64,000 nt of DNA, taken from positions 1,674,001 to 1,738,000 of the forward strand of contig NC_049563.1 in the NCBI RefSeq assembly GCF_013368755.1. Direction: 5' to 3'. The position numbers and the translations under genes were made by a program. Source of the stretch: Talaromyces rugulosus. Lineage: Eukaryota; Ascomycota; Eurotiomycetes; Eurotiales; Trichocomaceae. Below, piece by piece: positions 12,205 to 23,333 of the stretch (positions within the stretch are counted from its first letter, which is position 1; every line of letters begins with the position of its first letter). The notes beneath the pieces are model-generated. The model did not search any database, had not been told where the DNA came from, and saw nothing but the letters and a program-made list of their open reading frames with translations.

Positions 12205-13064
12205 GGTGAGTCGGGCACGGATAGCTTGCTGCATAAAAACGATTTATGAATTAAAAAATATTATGATGCAACTCTTTGCGTACTCGGTACACTTTGTAAT
12301 TAATCTTGCAGCTACGTACCAGATACTACGTAACTTAGCAGATAGGAGGCGGTGCATGTGACGGGGTGATAGAAAGCGCATCGTGCATGATACTAGTATC
12401 AATTAGACCTGAGCCAACAGATCCAAAGCCCAACGAGAACAAAGCAAACTAAACAGGACTTTCTAATGCTCAGCGGCAGCATATAGCGCGTGATTGGCGC
12501 GCGCAAGTGTGACGGATTCTGCTCTAAGCGTGGTCGGTTGTCGGCAGCCCTTGTTTAGCCCCAACAAATCTCTCTCCTCACATCCCAGATTCGGCTGCCA
12601 ACTTGCGGCGCAGACACAGGTGACCGTGGACTTTGAAGTCCATGGCAATTGCGGCACAGACAAGCAGTCTAGCAGACGCTGCTGATTCGCTCGGGGAAGA
12701 CAATTTGTCACTGAAGCTAGTTTGACAGTTGCAATTTGGCCAATATGCTGCTCTCTCGCTCTGTGACAGCTCCCGGTAGCGCGCCAACTAGGCGTGCTGA
12801 TCATGAGTCCTAGCGAGTAGTAGTAGTACTACTTAAACAAGAGAGCATATCGCGATCGCAATCTGGTGGTTACTTTCCTCCGGCTCTTTCCAGACAAAAA
12901 AATAATCACGACAGTTCTTGTCGTTGTGGCCGGAGAACCGGAAAACCGGACAATCGCACACCAGGGCCTACTTATTGATCATGTAAAATTTAGATCAATC
13001 GCACCCTGATACTCATCGCAATTCAGAGACGAAAGCGGGGAATGACCGGCTGCTAGCTAACAAA
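12205..13064. other. Intergenic region, CAND1 3' end to PLAC8 promoter
   Basis: 860 bp without a supported gene. It contains the CAND1 3' end, a small AGTAGTAGTACTACT inverted repeat near 12816, and GC-mixed sequence. Minus-strand open frames near 12463-12804 have no recognisable content. Confidence 0.55.
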
Positions 13065-14108
13065 ATGAATCGCCAACCGCTCACCCTGGATACTTCCCAG
13101 AGACCGCGATATTCATATATCGCGACGCCGGTTGAATTGAATGGGCCTCAGCAGCATCAACAATATCAACAGCAACATCAGCAAGAAATACAGCAACCGA
13201 CCCAGGACAGCGCTCCATCGGAGTCGCTGCCTGCGACGAATGTTGCTACTCAAGAGCTCGAACAGGCGCGACAAATCCAGCTGCATGAAAGACAGGTTGC
13301 AAATGCGACTCCTCATCAGGGACTTCCAGTGCATCCTGCTCTGTCTGCGCCGTATGCTGAAGAGCCTGCTGCTCCGATAAACAGTCCTCCACCACCAATT
13401 ACCTCGCCACAATATTCATTTAATTCCCCCCCTCCTCCATCATCACCAGGACCTCTCCCCGTAAAAGGAGACCATCCGCGACCTCCTCCGACTCCACTGA
13501 TGCCAATTGTCCCCGATATTAACCCGCTCCAGTCTCCGCTGTCACCATCGTTTCCGCCCACTGCCAAGCACCATCCACAGCATATGCAATCAAACAACAG
13601 CAACAACAACAACAATGACGAATCCTACACTACTCATTTGCCCGGCCAAATCGCCCATCCAAACCAAATGACGACCGGCGGCGGATGGAGCACCGGCCTT
13701 TGCGAATGCTCTGATATCGGGACCTGCTGTCTGGGCCTCACCTGCCCGTGCATCCTCTACGGCCGGACGCAGTATCGCCTGTTGCGCAAGTCCAGGGGCG
13801 AAGACCCGACCAATATGCTGGGCTACGAAACCTGCAACGGGTCGTGCACGGCCATGGCCCTGTTCTGTGGCTGCCAATGGATCCTAGCCACGATCCAGCA
13901 CACGCGCACGCGCAGGGCGTACCGGATCGAGGGCGATATATGCTCTGACTGTGCGCGCGCGACCTGTTGTCCGTGCTGCACATGCATCCGCAATGAAAGA
14001 GAGATCAGGCTCCGAGAGGACGCGCGCGCTCAGTCAGCTCAGCTCAACGGGGCTAATTTTGTGTCGCCATATCTTCCTCCAGGGCAGATGCAGTACCGGG
14101 CTGGTTGA
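13065..14108 (+). CDS. PLAC8-family cysteine-rich protein
   Basis: Single exon, 347 aa. Residues 1-200 are low complexity: Gln/His-rich, then Pro-rich, then an Asn run. The C-terminal 140 residues are a PLAC8 domain, starting GGWSTGLCECSDIGTCCLG and carrying the hallmark CCLGLTCPCILYGRTQYR, then GSCTAMALFCGCQW and a second Cys cluster (CSDCARATCCPCCTC). PLAC8 proteins sit at the plasma membrane. Plant and fungal relatives affect metal (Cd, Zn, Ca) tolerance or cell size, but a specific role here is unknown. The ending NEREIRLRE is typical of fungal members. The gene is intronless and the ATG is the first in frame after a short A-rich leader. Confidence 0.9.
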   Translation: MNRQPLTLDTSQRPRYSYIATPVELNGPQQHQQYQQQHQQEIQQPTQDSAPSESLPATNVATQELEQARQIQLHERQVANATPHQGLPVHPALSAPYAEEPAAPINSPPPPITSPQYSFNSPPPPSSPGPLPVKGDHPRPPPTPLMPIVPDINPLQSPLSPSFPPTAKHHPQHMQSNNSNNNNNDESYTTHLPGQIAHPNQMTTGGGWSTGLCECSDIGTCCLGLTCPCILYGRTQYRLLRKSRGEDPTNMLGYETCNGSCTAMALFCGCQWILATIQHTRTRRAYRIEGDICSDCARATCCPCCTCIRNEREIRLREDARAQSAQLNGANFVSPYLPPGQMQYRAG

Positions 14109-14688
14109 TTTGTGTATTTAGGGTTTTATGCACCAGTCTGAAAGGCGTTGCTGTTATTATGAGATGAAATCTACTTATTTGCTTGTATCTTCCGATCTGA
14201 TCTGTATATATATGAGATTCCTGTGGATGGCATACGGTCAATTTAAATAACTACACAAAATCGAAGCAATTGATAATGAAGCATACCTCTAGGAACAACC
14301 ACCATCCTTTTCTCTAGCATTAACTTCTTGTTCTACTGCAATTTCCTCTGCAGCAATAAAAGACGATTGTCAAACTGCATTTATAGATTCATTTGCACTC
14401 TCTGGTCCAGGAAATTAATTTCCTTTAAGGTTGTGTTGTATATAGCAAAGTTGTGAAAGTTGATAGCATGAGCCAACTCAGGGCCAAGCTAATCACAGTA
14501 GACCTTAATTCATTGACAGCCTGATATGCAAGGCAGCGATTTCAACCTCACCGATTACCTTGGAATGGCGTAGTCATATGCCCAGGCAACCACCACCGAG
14601 TCTTCTCTTTTCACTCGCCTCACTCACTTCCACAACCTTCTCTTCTTTATTTATCGAAATACCATCAAACCACACGAAACCAATCAAA
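14109..14688. other. Intergenic region
   Basis: 580 bp with no supported gene: the PLAC8 3' end, an AT-rich middle, and a C/T-rich leader just before the ATG at 14689. Confidence 0.55.
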
Positions 14689-15902
14689 ATGGCCAACCTG
14701 AATACTGGAATCCGTGGCAGACTCGATGCTCTGCTGAAAACTGTCGTCGAGATCAAAAGCGGTCTTTTGAACGACGGAATCCTGCCTGATCAGTTTCTGC
14801 AGGACAACCACATACGTGTCATTGACCATGATTTCACAAACTTTGGCGACGGAACTACTCATACCTCGCCGATTCTATTCAAACCTCGCCCTTTGGTCTT
14901 TTTTAAGAATCATTACGTTGACTTTAGCCTCATTACAGATTCAGTCCTGAGACCACGTGCAATGCACTACCCCACGTCCGGGGGTCCTCTTTTCGGAGAT
15001 GAGTGGCTGAGTAAACGCGTCCTCGACCCTTCTAACCGTGTAGGTATGTATACCGAAGCGTCTGCTCGCTATCTGCACCAATGGGCATACGGTCATGGAA
15101 TTCGTCAGGGGTTGCCGCCAGGAACTCCCAATCTATCTTCTCTTGTTGGGATATCACCAGTGGGGTAAGTATGGCCATTCCAAACTTGTAACTATCGATA
15201 TGTCTAATACAGATATCCTACAGGAGCGGGAGCAGCTTCCACGCAGAAGGTACATTTATTGACCTGTTTGATGGCCATTCAGTTCAGAGATACACATCCG
15301 ACGTACTTGCGTACGACAGTGAGGCACAGGGCGTCAAGCCTCATCTAATACTTCTAGGCACGCAAGAAAATACGGGCTGCAATGGATCCATGATGTATGG
15401 CGAACTCGTGTTACTTATTGCGGCTATGATAAACCGTGCCTACCAAGCCGCTGTGGTGGACGAGGTACCTGACAAGGAAGACGTCGTAGCACATATAGAG
15501 AGGGAAGAAGATCTCTTGTTCAAGGATGAAAAGAGTTTTCCTGTGAGTATTTTCTATCAGGGTGGCCCATCTTAATATTAATGCGATTAGGTCCTCATGG
15601 TCTCAGTCGTCCGTCCTCAACATGCACGAATCTTCTATACTTGCATGGACGGCGAAGACCTGGTGATTCGACAATCCGAGTTATACAGCTTGGAACAAAA
15701 GAACGACAGGACTCTGGATTTCCTCTCAAGGTTTCTCCTAAGCAGCCCCTTGGACGAGCAACTTCAGCCACAAGGTATGTTCAAAGTTCTTCAACCGCTA
15801 CAACATGTACAGGGTCAACAAAATCCAAAACAGCGAAAGCGAAAGCGGGATGAAGCAGGAAGCCCTAGTTCTTCAGAAAAGGAAAACTTTCCGGAGGAAT
15901 AA
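14689..15902 (+). CDS. Hypothetical protein, no recognised domain
   Basis: Exons are 14689-15164, 15224-15542 and 15591-15902, giving 368 aa. The first intron has two tandem acceptors (15212 and 15223). Only the second keeps a long, sensible frame (GSGSSFHAEGTFIDLFDG). I do not recognise a family. The protein is mostly soluble and mixed alpha/beta in look, with an acidic middle (DEVPDKEDVVAHIEREED) and a basic, nuclear-signal-like tail (QRKRKRDE) followed by a Ser/Glu-rich end. A possible further 44-nt intron after residue 326 (GTATGT...TACAG) would replace the tail with a short different end, so the C-terminus is the least certain part. An earlier in-frame ATG-like start at 14560 is disfavoured because it precedes typical leader sequence. 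Confidence 0.7.
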
Positions 15903-16757
15903 TATACAGGGGTCATCTAGCGAGAGGAAGCATTATACTATTTTGGCAACGAAGCAGTTTGTTGTATGTCGCAGGTCAAATAGTTGGTCGTATATCGCAC
16001 GCCAAGCAGTTCAACTGGCCGCAGCTTGCTATCTCACGATACTAGCAATCAAGAAGTTAGCCCGCGATTGCACCTTCTTCATTTGTAGCTTCCTTGTGTC
16101 AATTCTTAGCAATCAAGTAAATAATGAACCCTCCCCACCCTTCATTGGCTGAGTCTCTTTTACTAACACCTGGTATTTTAATTTATGGCTGCCATTTCCG
16201 CGCTATTATTAAGCAAGTGCCAAGATCGACAACGATCATATATCATGTGACCTGGGATAGAGTTTGAGGGCGAGTCGTTATTGGCCGCGGTGATCGCCCC
16301 TAAACCGTCGCAGCCCCACCGCAGCGTGACGAACATCGTCGACGGACTTTCGCTCTCCAACTCTCAGACACCCTATTACCGACTATATTCTCAAGAGAAC
16401 GCGCCCTGAAAACACCTCGTCCGACCAATCGAACTCGATAATCGATATCCTTGCCCAGCCGCGCGTCCACTTTTGCTCGTCGTTTCCAACCGGCGGGGAT
16501 CCGTTACAGGTTTCGGGACGCCTCATCTGTTTTCGTGTTCCGGCCGACCGCTTTACGTGCATTATCGTCCCATCTCACCCAGTTCAATCTGCGCTTTTAC
16601 GGTGGAGGAATTCAGAATGACGGCATAAGCCCAAGAAAAATTAAGCCAATTAACACAACAGTCGGCTTCTTGCGATACGGTTAGGTTTTCATGTCCTGAT
16701 GCAATACGGCCGTATTGCGAGGACAACCCTCGCTCGAATCTCGATTGGAAGGTGAAA
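15903..16757. other. Intergenic region, palH promoter
   Basis: 855 bp with no supported gene. Open frames in it are short and lack recognisable content. The right half is the palH promoter and leader. Confidence 0.55.
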
Positions 16758-19182
16758 ATGGACGTTGAACGGCGTCAGATATGGGCTCGACCAACGTCGA
16801 CTACGACCATAGATCCGTCGTGCACTCCGTTTCTGCTGCCTAGTAATGGTGAGTGAAATTGTCTCGCGGCTTTTTGTTTTGCAGTCCATCTGATGATAAT
16901 CGTCTCTAGGCGTCCTTAGTATTAATGATACTTTTACGGTGACGATTTCTCGTGACGTTGTCTACCAGCCGGTTTGCACTGGCAACTCCGATGACAACAA
17001 CAATCTGCCTTCGGCTATTCTAAACACAAAAGACCCGTTTTCTGCCTCCGTTGGGCCGCAATTATATGCCATCGGTTGCATGACCGTTGTCAGTTATCTT
17101 CTAGTCATCATCCTTCTTATTACGCCTCGAACTTTCTACATTGGAGGCCCCGGCGGCGGCGGGAACTTTTTGGGCCGACATGGCATGATCAGTGGCTCCT
17201 ACAGCGGGAGCTCTTCCATCGTCGGCGTCGGTGGGCGTCCCTGGCTGCAGAAAGTCGCGGCGCTCACAGTTGCTATCTCATTGACTATTGCAACGGTCGA
17301 CTCGTTTCGCGTGGCCGAGAGGCAGTACGCCAGCGGTTACACGGACGCGACAGCGCTGACCCAAGAGGTCATCGACGGCACCGAGATACGCATCGTAAGG
17401 GTCATATCCAGCACTTTTCTGTGGCTCGCTCAGGTCCAGACGCTGATACGACTGTTTCCTCGACATAAAGAAAAAGTAATGATCAAATGGGCCGGATTCG
17501 CCCTGATTGTGCTCGATACCATATTTTCTATTTTGGATAATTTTGTCTCTCACGGATCCAACACGCACCCACGATTGTTTGATGATGCAATCCCGGCTCT
17601 TTCCTACCTCTTCGAGTTGGCCCTCAATCTGCTATATGCTGCTTGGGTCATCTTCTATTCATTATCAAAACACCGATTCGCTTTTTTCCACCCAAAGATG
17701 CGGAATATATGCCTTGTGGCAGCCCTATCACTGATAGTCGTCTGTATTCCTGTGATTTTCTTCATCTTGGATATCGCGTCGCCTGATGTTGCTGGGTGGG
17801 GAGAATACATTAGATGGGTGGGCTCTGCAGCTGCTAGTGTTGTTGTGTGGGAATGGGTCGAACGGATCGAAGCCCTGGAGCGCGATGAACGCAAAGATGG
17901 GATCCTCGGACGGGAAGTGTTTGACGGCGACGAGATGTTGGAAGTCACACCATCGACTGAGGTGGACTTGACGGGCGGTCGCGGAAATGACGGTGGTCGA
18001 GGAACAGGAAGTGCGTGGGGAGGAGTCATTGGGCTCAACCACCGGCCCTTGCGACGGAACCATCTTGGCTTTCAACTCGGCGGTCGATCTCGACAAGGCG
18101 CTTCCAATGCGAATGACAATGACATGTCAACGACAGCAGGCCAGCCTACGCGGCCTCCAGCAGCAGTGACTCCTATCAGCCGAGCCGACACGACTAGTGC
18201 TGCCTCGACGGTTTACTATGTTCGCTATCACCCCGTCACCACCCCGACTCCGCCAATCCCCATGGTTCCAGATGAGTATGAAGGTGATTCGGAATCTCAA
18301 CATAAACAAGCCGAAGTTGGCTATGAGAGCCGGTCTTCTGATCGAACAAGCAGTGTTCCTGGCGATCACACTAACACGGCCGGTCCTTGGACGAATATGA
18401 TTTTGGCATCCCGAGGATATTCCTCTTGGTTTTCAGCCGCCAATATATTCAAGAGAAGACGAACGTCTCCGCCGCAGGAAGTAGTGACAGCACAGGAACA
18501 AGAACAAGAACAAGAAGACGACCAAGACCCACACAGCGAGGGCGAAGATGAAATTCAGGACGAAAAGGAACCGACACCCCCCACTATTCAGTCGCGAATG
18601 CAACACGCCCTGTCTTCCTTGCCGCTCAACCCCTGGCAATCGAGTTCTAACACTCGTACACAACGACCCTTGACTGTGACTGTCATTCCACCCCGAGATA
18701 GATCTCAACAGATGTGGTCACCACAGCGTACGCATGATATGCACGATGCGCACGAGCCAGCACAGCCACAGAGTAACTCGCACGACCAGACCAACTATCC
18801 GACGAGAGTAACGTCTCCAAAAGTGACGTCGACTCAAGTGCGACGTGCTGCACCATGGGACACGTCGGCACCAGGCAGCCGACAGACAGACAACAGTCCA
18901 CTTGTATACGACCCAGAAACCGCCGCTCTCGTCGGAGTCGGGCCAAGCTTTAGCACATCCACGGCATCCGATCGTGGACATCCTACGTCTGCCAGGGGTA
19001 CGTCGTCCGGTGATGACACGTTAGTTGTCCCTCACCAGGTGCAACGCATCTCATACGAATCCAGCTCGCCCTCGGGGTCGCTTGAATTGAGCCCGGCGGA
19101 CTTTCGAGCATCTGGCCGATTCCATCCTGAAGAAAGGGATTTGGAGGCGGGAACCCCGCCGATACATCGTCGGGCTGGTTGA
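16758..19182 (+). CDS. palH: Ambient pH sensor PalH/Rim21
   Basis: Exons are 16758-16848 and 16910-19182, giving 787 aa. PalH is the plasma-membrane seven-span protein that detects alkaline pH and, with PalF arrestin and ESCRT, triggers PacC processing. The short first exon ends PSNG and splices in phase 1 to VLSINDTFTVTISRDVVYQ, a continuous PalH N-terminus. Recognisable family segments include VVSYLLVIILLITPRTFYIGG, GGRPWLQKVAALTVAISLTI, and FLWLAQVQTLIRLFPRHKEK. Seven hydrophobic spans lie roughly in residues 70-360. The long cytoplasmic tail (about 365-787) is low complexity, with Gln/Glu and Ser/Pro-rich stretches and PalF-binding potential. It lies alone, with its own promoter. The ESCRT-III subunit Vps2 that works downstream in this pathway lies 23 kb to the right, probably by chance. 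Confidence 0.95.
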
Positions 19183-19385
19183 TTTTATGAAATTCGCAAG
19201 GTCATTATTATTTTACAAGATTTATTTTTGATACCTCTTTGAGCAAGGCGTTTATGTGGATGGGTGGGATAAAGAATTTATATATTTAATATATCATTGC
19301 ATCTATTGTATATAGCATCATCATATTAGGAGGATTTGGGGCACATTTTATGTGCAGCATTTAGGACAAACATCAACGTTTTTGA

Positions 19386-20966
19386 TTATACCAAAGGTTC
19401 TATAGCAAGACTTGCAAACCGATCCGTGGCATTCACTATTATAAATTCATCAGCAATTAGAAATGTCATTCTCAGAAATGCAGAATCTTTTTGGCATACG
19501 TACCGATAGATATCATGATAAACCCAAACTCATCCGTCTCCTCCAACCACCGCTCTGTTCGCGAATCCATGGCGACACCAAGCTGAACCTTATCAAATTC
19601 TCTCTGCATATACGCTCGACCGTTCCAGCGAGCTAGCCATCGGATATACAGCGAGTGCCATTCGGTTTCAGACCGCGCGTGCCAGAGGACCTTTGCGGCG
19701 GGGGCGGGTATGAAGCCGAGTTCTCTGCAGTTGAAAGAGGGGATTTTGTGGTAGACGGCGTAGGCCCAGTGTAAGAGGTAGAGGGACAGCACGGCACGGC
19801 GTTTTGAGGTTACATGGACCCATGCTTGCCATGTTGGTAGGGTTTGTTGGCAGTGGTGTTGCTGCTGCTGCTGTGGCTGGTCTTGCTCTTCTGGGAGGAG
19901 TAGGCCGGTGTCGGTGGCGTGGTAGGCGACTTGTTGAATGGTTAGGAATAGTTCGTGATTTGTTGTTATATCCCCGCTAGATGGTTTCGCGAAGAGGAGC
20001 ATGATGGTGTACATCACCATTGCTTGCAGGGTGGCCAGGAGGTCGGTTTCATCGTATTCTTTGTACTACACCAATGACTTGGTTCAGCGGGTGAACACAT
20101 ATAGAGAGTAACCCCCCAAAATCATGCAAAGATTTAGAACATACCTGGTCTAAAAGATAGGTTACTTCTTTGATAATTGCCGAGCGTACAATATCCTCGG
20201 CGCCCTCGCAGCAGCCATGCCACATTTTGGACAGGGTGAAACACTTTGCCAGAGGCAATGGCAACGATGTACTACCCTCTCCTCCCGCTTTTAGCTGCGA
20301 GAAATGAAATATAGGTGGATATTGGAATTCCTCGGCGATCATGCGGGGCCAGGTACGCATGACGCGGAAGATGAGTTCCATGCTGTTCCTGGTCAGATCT
20401 GTGAGAGGGATCTCGGCGATTATGTATGGTATGACAGCCAGCGGACCGAGTAGGTCTGGATGCACCTCGCAGCCGGACGGTCCTGTAGAAAAGTTCAAAA
20501 GATCTGCGTGTGCCAGAGATGGTATTGGGTCTTGGAAATTGACAGTGTGGTGGTGGTGGTTCTGATCCGGGGTTGATGTGGAGGGGAAAGGGAAGTTGAT
20601 GTTGGACAGCGCATCATCACCGGAATCCAGTAGATGCGCCGCGGAGAAGGATTGGTTATTGTCAGTAGAAACCCTGCTATCCTCTAGTGGTTGTTCAGCA
20701 GTACAAATTTCGGAGATGTCGTTCAAGCTGCTATTATCCGAGGCTGTCAACACCTCCTCCGGGGGGGTCAATTGGCTGTTGGGCGAATATGTACAGTGAA
20801 TTCCCCGACTCACACAGCGTCCACAAAACGGTCGACGAAGGTCACATTTTGCCTTGGCTAGTGCGCACTGGTTGCAAGATTTGCGGCGAGCATTCGACAG
20901 TGTCGGTTGGTTGCAGCTCTTTCTGGTATGGCGCACAAGCGATGATTCTGTCTCGCGGGTCAGCAT
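19386..20966 (-). CDS. Zn2Cys6 transcription factor next to the oxidoreductase cluster
   Basis: Minus-strand exons are 20966-20145, 20065-19504 and probably 19435-19386, giving 477 aa. The binuclear zinc cluster is perfect: Cys31, 34, 41, 48, 51 and 58 (C-x2-C-x6-C-x6-C-x2-C-x6-C). Residues 60-130 are Ser/Thr/Asp-rich. The C-terminal two thirds (ELIFRVMRTWPRM..., LLATLQAMVMYTIMLLF) look like the helical effector region of fungal regulators of about 450-500 aa. The last intron (19503-19436, donor GTACGT) is inferred from phase; without it the protein ends at 19472 with a different short tail. The gene is divergent from, and 326 bp away from, a run of three plus-strand enzyme genes, which makes a local regulator plausible but unproven. 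RKSCNQ occurs twice (15-20 and 28-33), a small internal duplication. Confidence 0.85.
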
Positions 20967-21292
20967 CGGACGTCCGGGTTCTCCATGTTGGTGGTTACAA
21001 AAAAGTTCGCACTATTTGAGAATGTCCTGTTGCACCTGTGGCATTCGAAATGCATCATCGGTTCCGAGTATTTCCTTTTGGGTGGCTGGGAGGGCATTGT
21101 ACGTTTAGGGAATTTTTGAGAAAGGAAGAGTGGTGGTTACTTCGATGATGAACATTTAAACCCGGGTGCTGCGGAGCCGGCTGACATATACATATTTATA
21201 CCGATAGTCAACGATCCAGGTCGAAAAAAACCATACATTTGATATTTTGTGATTACAAATTTCAGCTCCTCTTCATTATACCTGAAATAGGC
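20967..21292. promoter_or_regulatory. Divergent promoter region, Zn2Cys6 regulator / VOC protein
   Basis: 326 bp shared between a regulator gene (-) and the first enzyme gene of a plus-strand series. It has no coding content. It contains one short CGG-N2-CCG inverted repeat (listed separately) and TATA-like ATATTTATA near 21190. Confidence 0.6.
21172..21179. promoter_or_regulatory. CGG-N2-CCG inverted repeat, candidate Zn2Cys6 binding site
   Basis: CGGAGCCG lies midway in the divergent promoter. Zn2Cys6 dimers often bind inverted CGG triplets with a set spacing, so this is a candidate target of the adjacent regulator. An 8-bp match can occur by chance, and no second copy was confirmed in the gap. 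Confidence 0.3.
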
Positions 21293-21835
21293 ATGAACGA
21301 GCCCACGCGAGTCTGGGTGTCCCCATCCGGGATGGCGCGCATGAAGGAATTCTATCGTACTGTCCTCGCGCCACTGGATTACAAAGAAATGGTCCACAAT
21401 GATGATAATACCTTGATCGGATTCGGCGACGGCGATCATTTGCCAAGCTTGTATCTGAAAATTGCGGCGGATGGGCAGGAGTTTTCGTCAGAGTATATAG
21501 CCATTGATGCAAAAGGTGAGTTTATCCCCCCAAAAAAGGGTTGTTGGATGTTGATATTGATATTGTACGGGGCAGACCGTGAAGAAGTTCGTGCGTTCTA
21601 CAATATCGCGATGTATGTGGGCTTGGGAAAAGCTGATAACTATCCATTTTTTCATGGTTTATGTGCTAAATCAAGATACAGACAACAGGGCGCACAAGAA
21701 AAAAGTAAACCGAATCTTGGTAGCGTTAGAGCCTTGGGCCAGCGCTGCTATACCGCTGCTGTCATCGACCCTGAGGGGAACGAACTGGCAGTAATTGACG
21801 GTACGCCATACGACGATTTGCGACAATGGCTATAA
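21293..21835 (+). CDS. VOC (glyoxalase/bleomycin-resistance fold) protein
   Basis: Proposed exons are 21293-21515, 21576-21612 and 21682-21835, giving 137 aa, the normal size of a one-domain VOC protein. Family features are the start RVWVSPSGMARMKEFYRTVL, the join AIDAKDREEVRAFYNIA, and the end AAVIDPEGNELAVI, where the Asp-Pro-(E/D)-Gly-Asn beta turn is typical. Both introns (60 and 69 nt) are multiples of three without stops, so an unspliced reading gives a 179-aa protein with two insertions. Splice signals (GTGAGT, GTATGT, and CAG acceptors) and the fold argue for removal. VOC members include glyoxalases, dioxygenases and isomerases; the reaction here is unknown. It heads a same-strand series with an SDR and a saccharopine-dehydrogenase-like reductase. 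Confidence 0.8.
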   Translation: MNEPTRVWVSPSGMARMKEFYRTVLAPLDYKEMVHNDDNTLIGFGDGDHLPSLYLKIAADGQEFSSEYIAIDAKGEFIPPKKGCWMLILILYGADREEVRAFYNIAMYVGLGKADNYPFFHGLCAKSRYRQQGAQEKSKPNLGSVRALGQRCYTAAVIDPEGNELAVIDGTPYDDLRQWL

Positions 21836-22058
21836 CCAAATGGTCATGACGGTATGAAATTGGATCTAGCCGTCTAGCCCTAATCAGTTGATGCCCGGAA
21901 CTCCGAGTTCACGCTAGACAGCTGAAGATGAGAGTCAATAAGAGGCCAGTGTCCCTTGTCGGAACTTTTTTTTCAAGAAAAATAAATAAAATTAAAAATA
22001 AAAATAATTTTTAATTTTCATAACCAGCCAAGTACGTTCAACACGAGATACCGCAAAA

Positions 22059-23333
22059 ATGTCCAAAGTCTTGGTAAGCCTACATTACTACTTGAAATAC
22101 CAACTGCAATGATCAAACCCTAATTAACATCAACTACGTCTAGATCACCGGCATCACGGGCTACATTGGGTTCCAAACTCTAGTCATCGCTCTTGAAAGA
22201 GGGCTCAGCGTGCGAGGTGTCGTTCGCCACCACCGCAACATCTCGAAACTGCAGAGCCAAAGCGCACTCATTGCTGAATGCTATGAAAAAGGACAATTAC
22301 AGTTTGCGGTTGTTCCTGATTTTGTAGCCAAAGGGGCATTCGACAATGTTCTGGACGGTGTCACTGCGATAATACACCTTGCATCGCCGTTGGCGGTTGA
22401 GGTAGATATATCCTTGTTTTGAAGTGACCCTGTTTGGCTTATACCTTTTTTTTTGAAAATAGAGTGATGATTTTGAGTCGGCAATCATTGACCCAGCGGT
22501 ATCCATGGTGAACTCTGTGCTTGAAAGTGCATCTCGAGTGCCCTCCGTGGAGCGTGTTGTCATCACATCATCTTGTAGGAACCTACGTTGCAAACCGTCC
22601 CGAGCCTCTTTAACAAGACTTTAGGCGTCACTCTGATTCCATTTGAGTGGAACTTCAACCCGGACAACGACAGACTGTATACATGTTTGTGCCCCAAGTC
22701 GTATATCGAATGATTGCATTCTCACATGTTTGGACTATAGCCGATGATATCAACAACAACCCCAAAAGGCCATTTTCCAACTCAATGGAGGCATACTGGG
22801 CATCAAAAGCGCTTGCCCGGATGGCAACCCGCGACTTTGTCCTCCGCAAGAATCCTCAGTTCGACTACATCAATCTCTTGCCCTCGGTGGTCATCGGGCC
22901 GGACCAACGCATCTCTAAAAACGCCGAGTCCCTTTTGGAGGGCACAAGGGCTGCAGTGCTCGCACCAGCCCTGACAAGCTCTCTCAACTCCTCATTTCCA
23001 TACGTCGGCGTACCTGTGCATGTCGCCGACGTAGCGCGCGCCCACGTCGATGCGATTGACAAATTGCGTGTTCCGGGGAATACAGAGTATATCTTGTCGT
23101 CTGATACGCCGGAGGGCGTTGAGTGGGATAGAGATGTTCGGAATATTTGCGAAAAGTACTTTCCAGATCAAGTTAAGAGTGAAGTGCTTCCCCTGCAGGG
23201 CTCGCTGGCCGCGATCAAGTGGCGTCTTGATGGGGCTGCGACGGAGAATGTGTTTGGATGGCGGTTTACGAGTTTTGAAGAGACGATGCGGCAGCTGGTA
23301 GCTCAGTATCTCCATTTGAAGAGTCAGGAGTAG
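22059..23333 (+). CDS. Extended short-chain dehydrogenase/reductase (dihydroflavonol-reductase/Gre2-like)
   Basis: Exons are 22059-22073, 22144-22401, 22463-22574, 22625-22684 and 22741-23333, giving 345 aa. The first exon is only 15 nt (MSKVL). The NAD(P) motif TGxxGxxG is at residues 7-14 (TGITGYIG). The catalytic Tyr167-x3-Lys171 is in YWASK, with Ser at VVITSS. The family's later segments are present too (DYINLLPSVVIGPD, VHVADVARAHVDAI). Read without introns the gene looks broken. Introns of 50 nt (GTAGGA...TTTAG) and 56 nt (GTTTGT...TATAG) restore an unbroken protein, so I treat it as intact. Related enzymes reduce aldehydes, ketones or methylglyoxal and act as ketoreductases in secondary metabolism. 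It lies 223 bp after the VOC gene on the same strand. Confidence 0.85.

Noticed and set aside
13316..13615. Gly-rich minus-strand frame
   Set aside because: It is the complement of the Pro-rich linker of the PLAC8 protein.
22059..23333. SDR gene as a frameshifted pseudogene
   Set aside because: Two short introns with acceptable signals restore one unbroken protein with all catalytic motifs.
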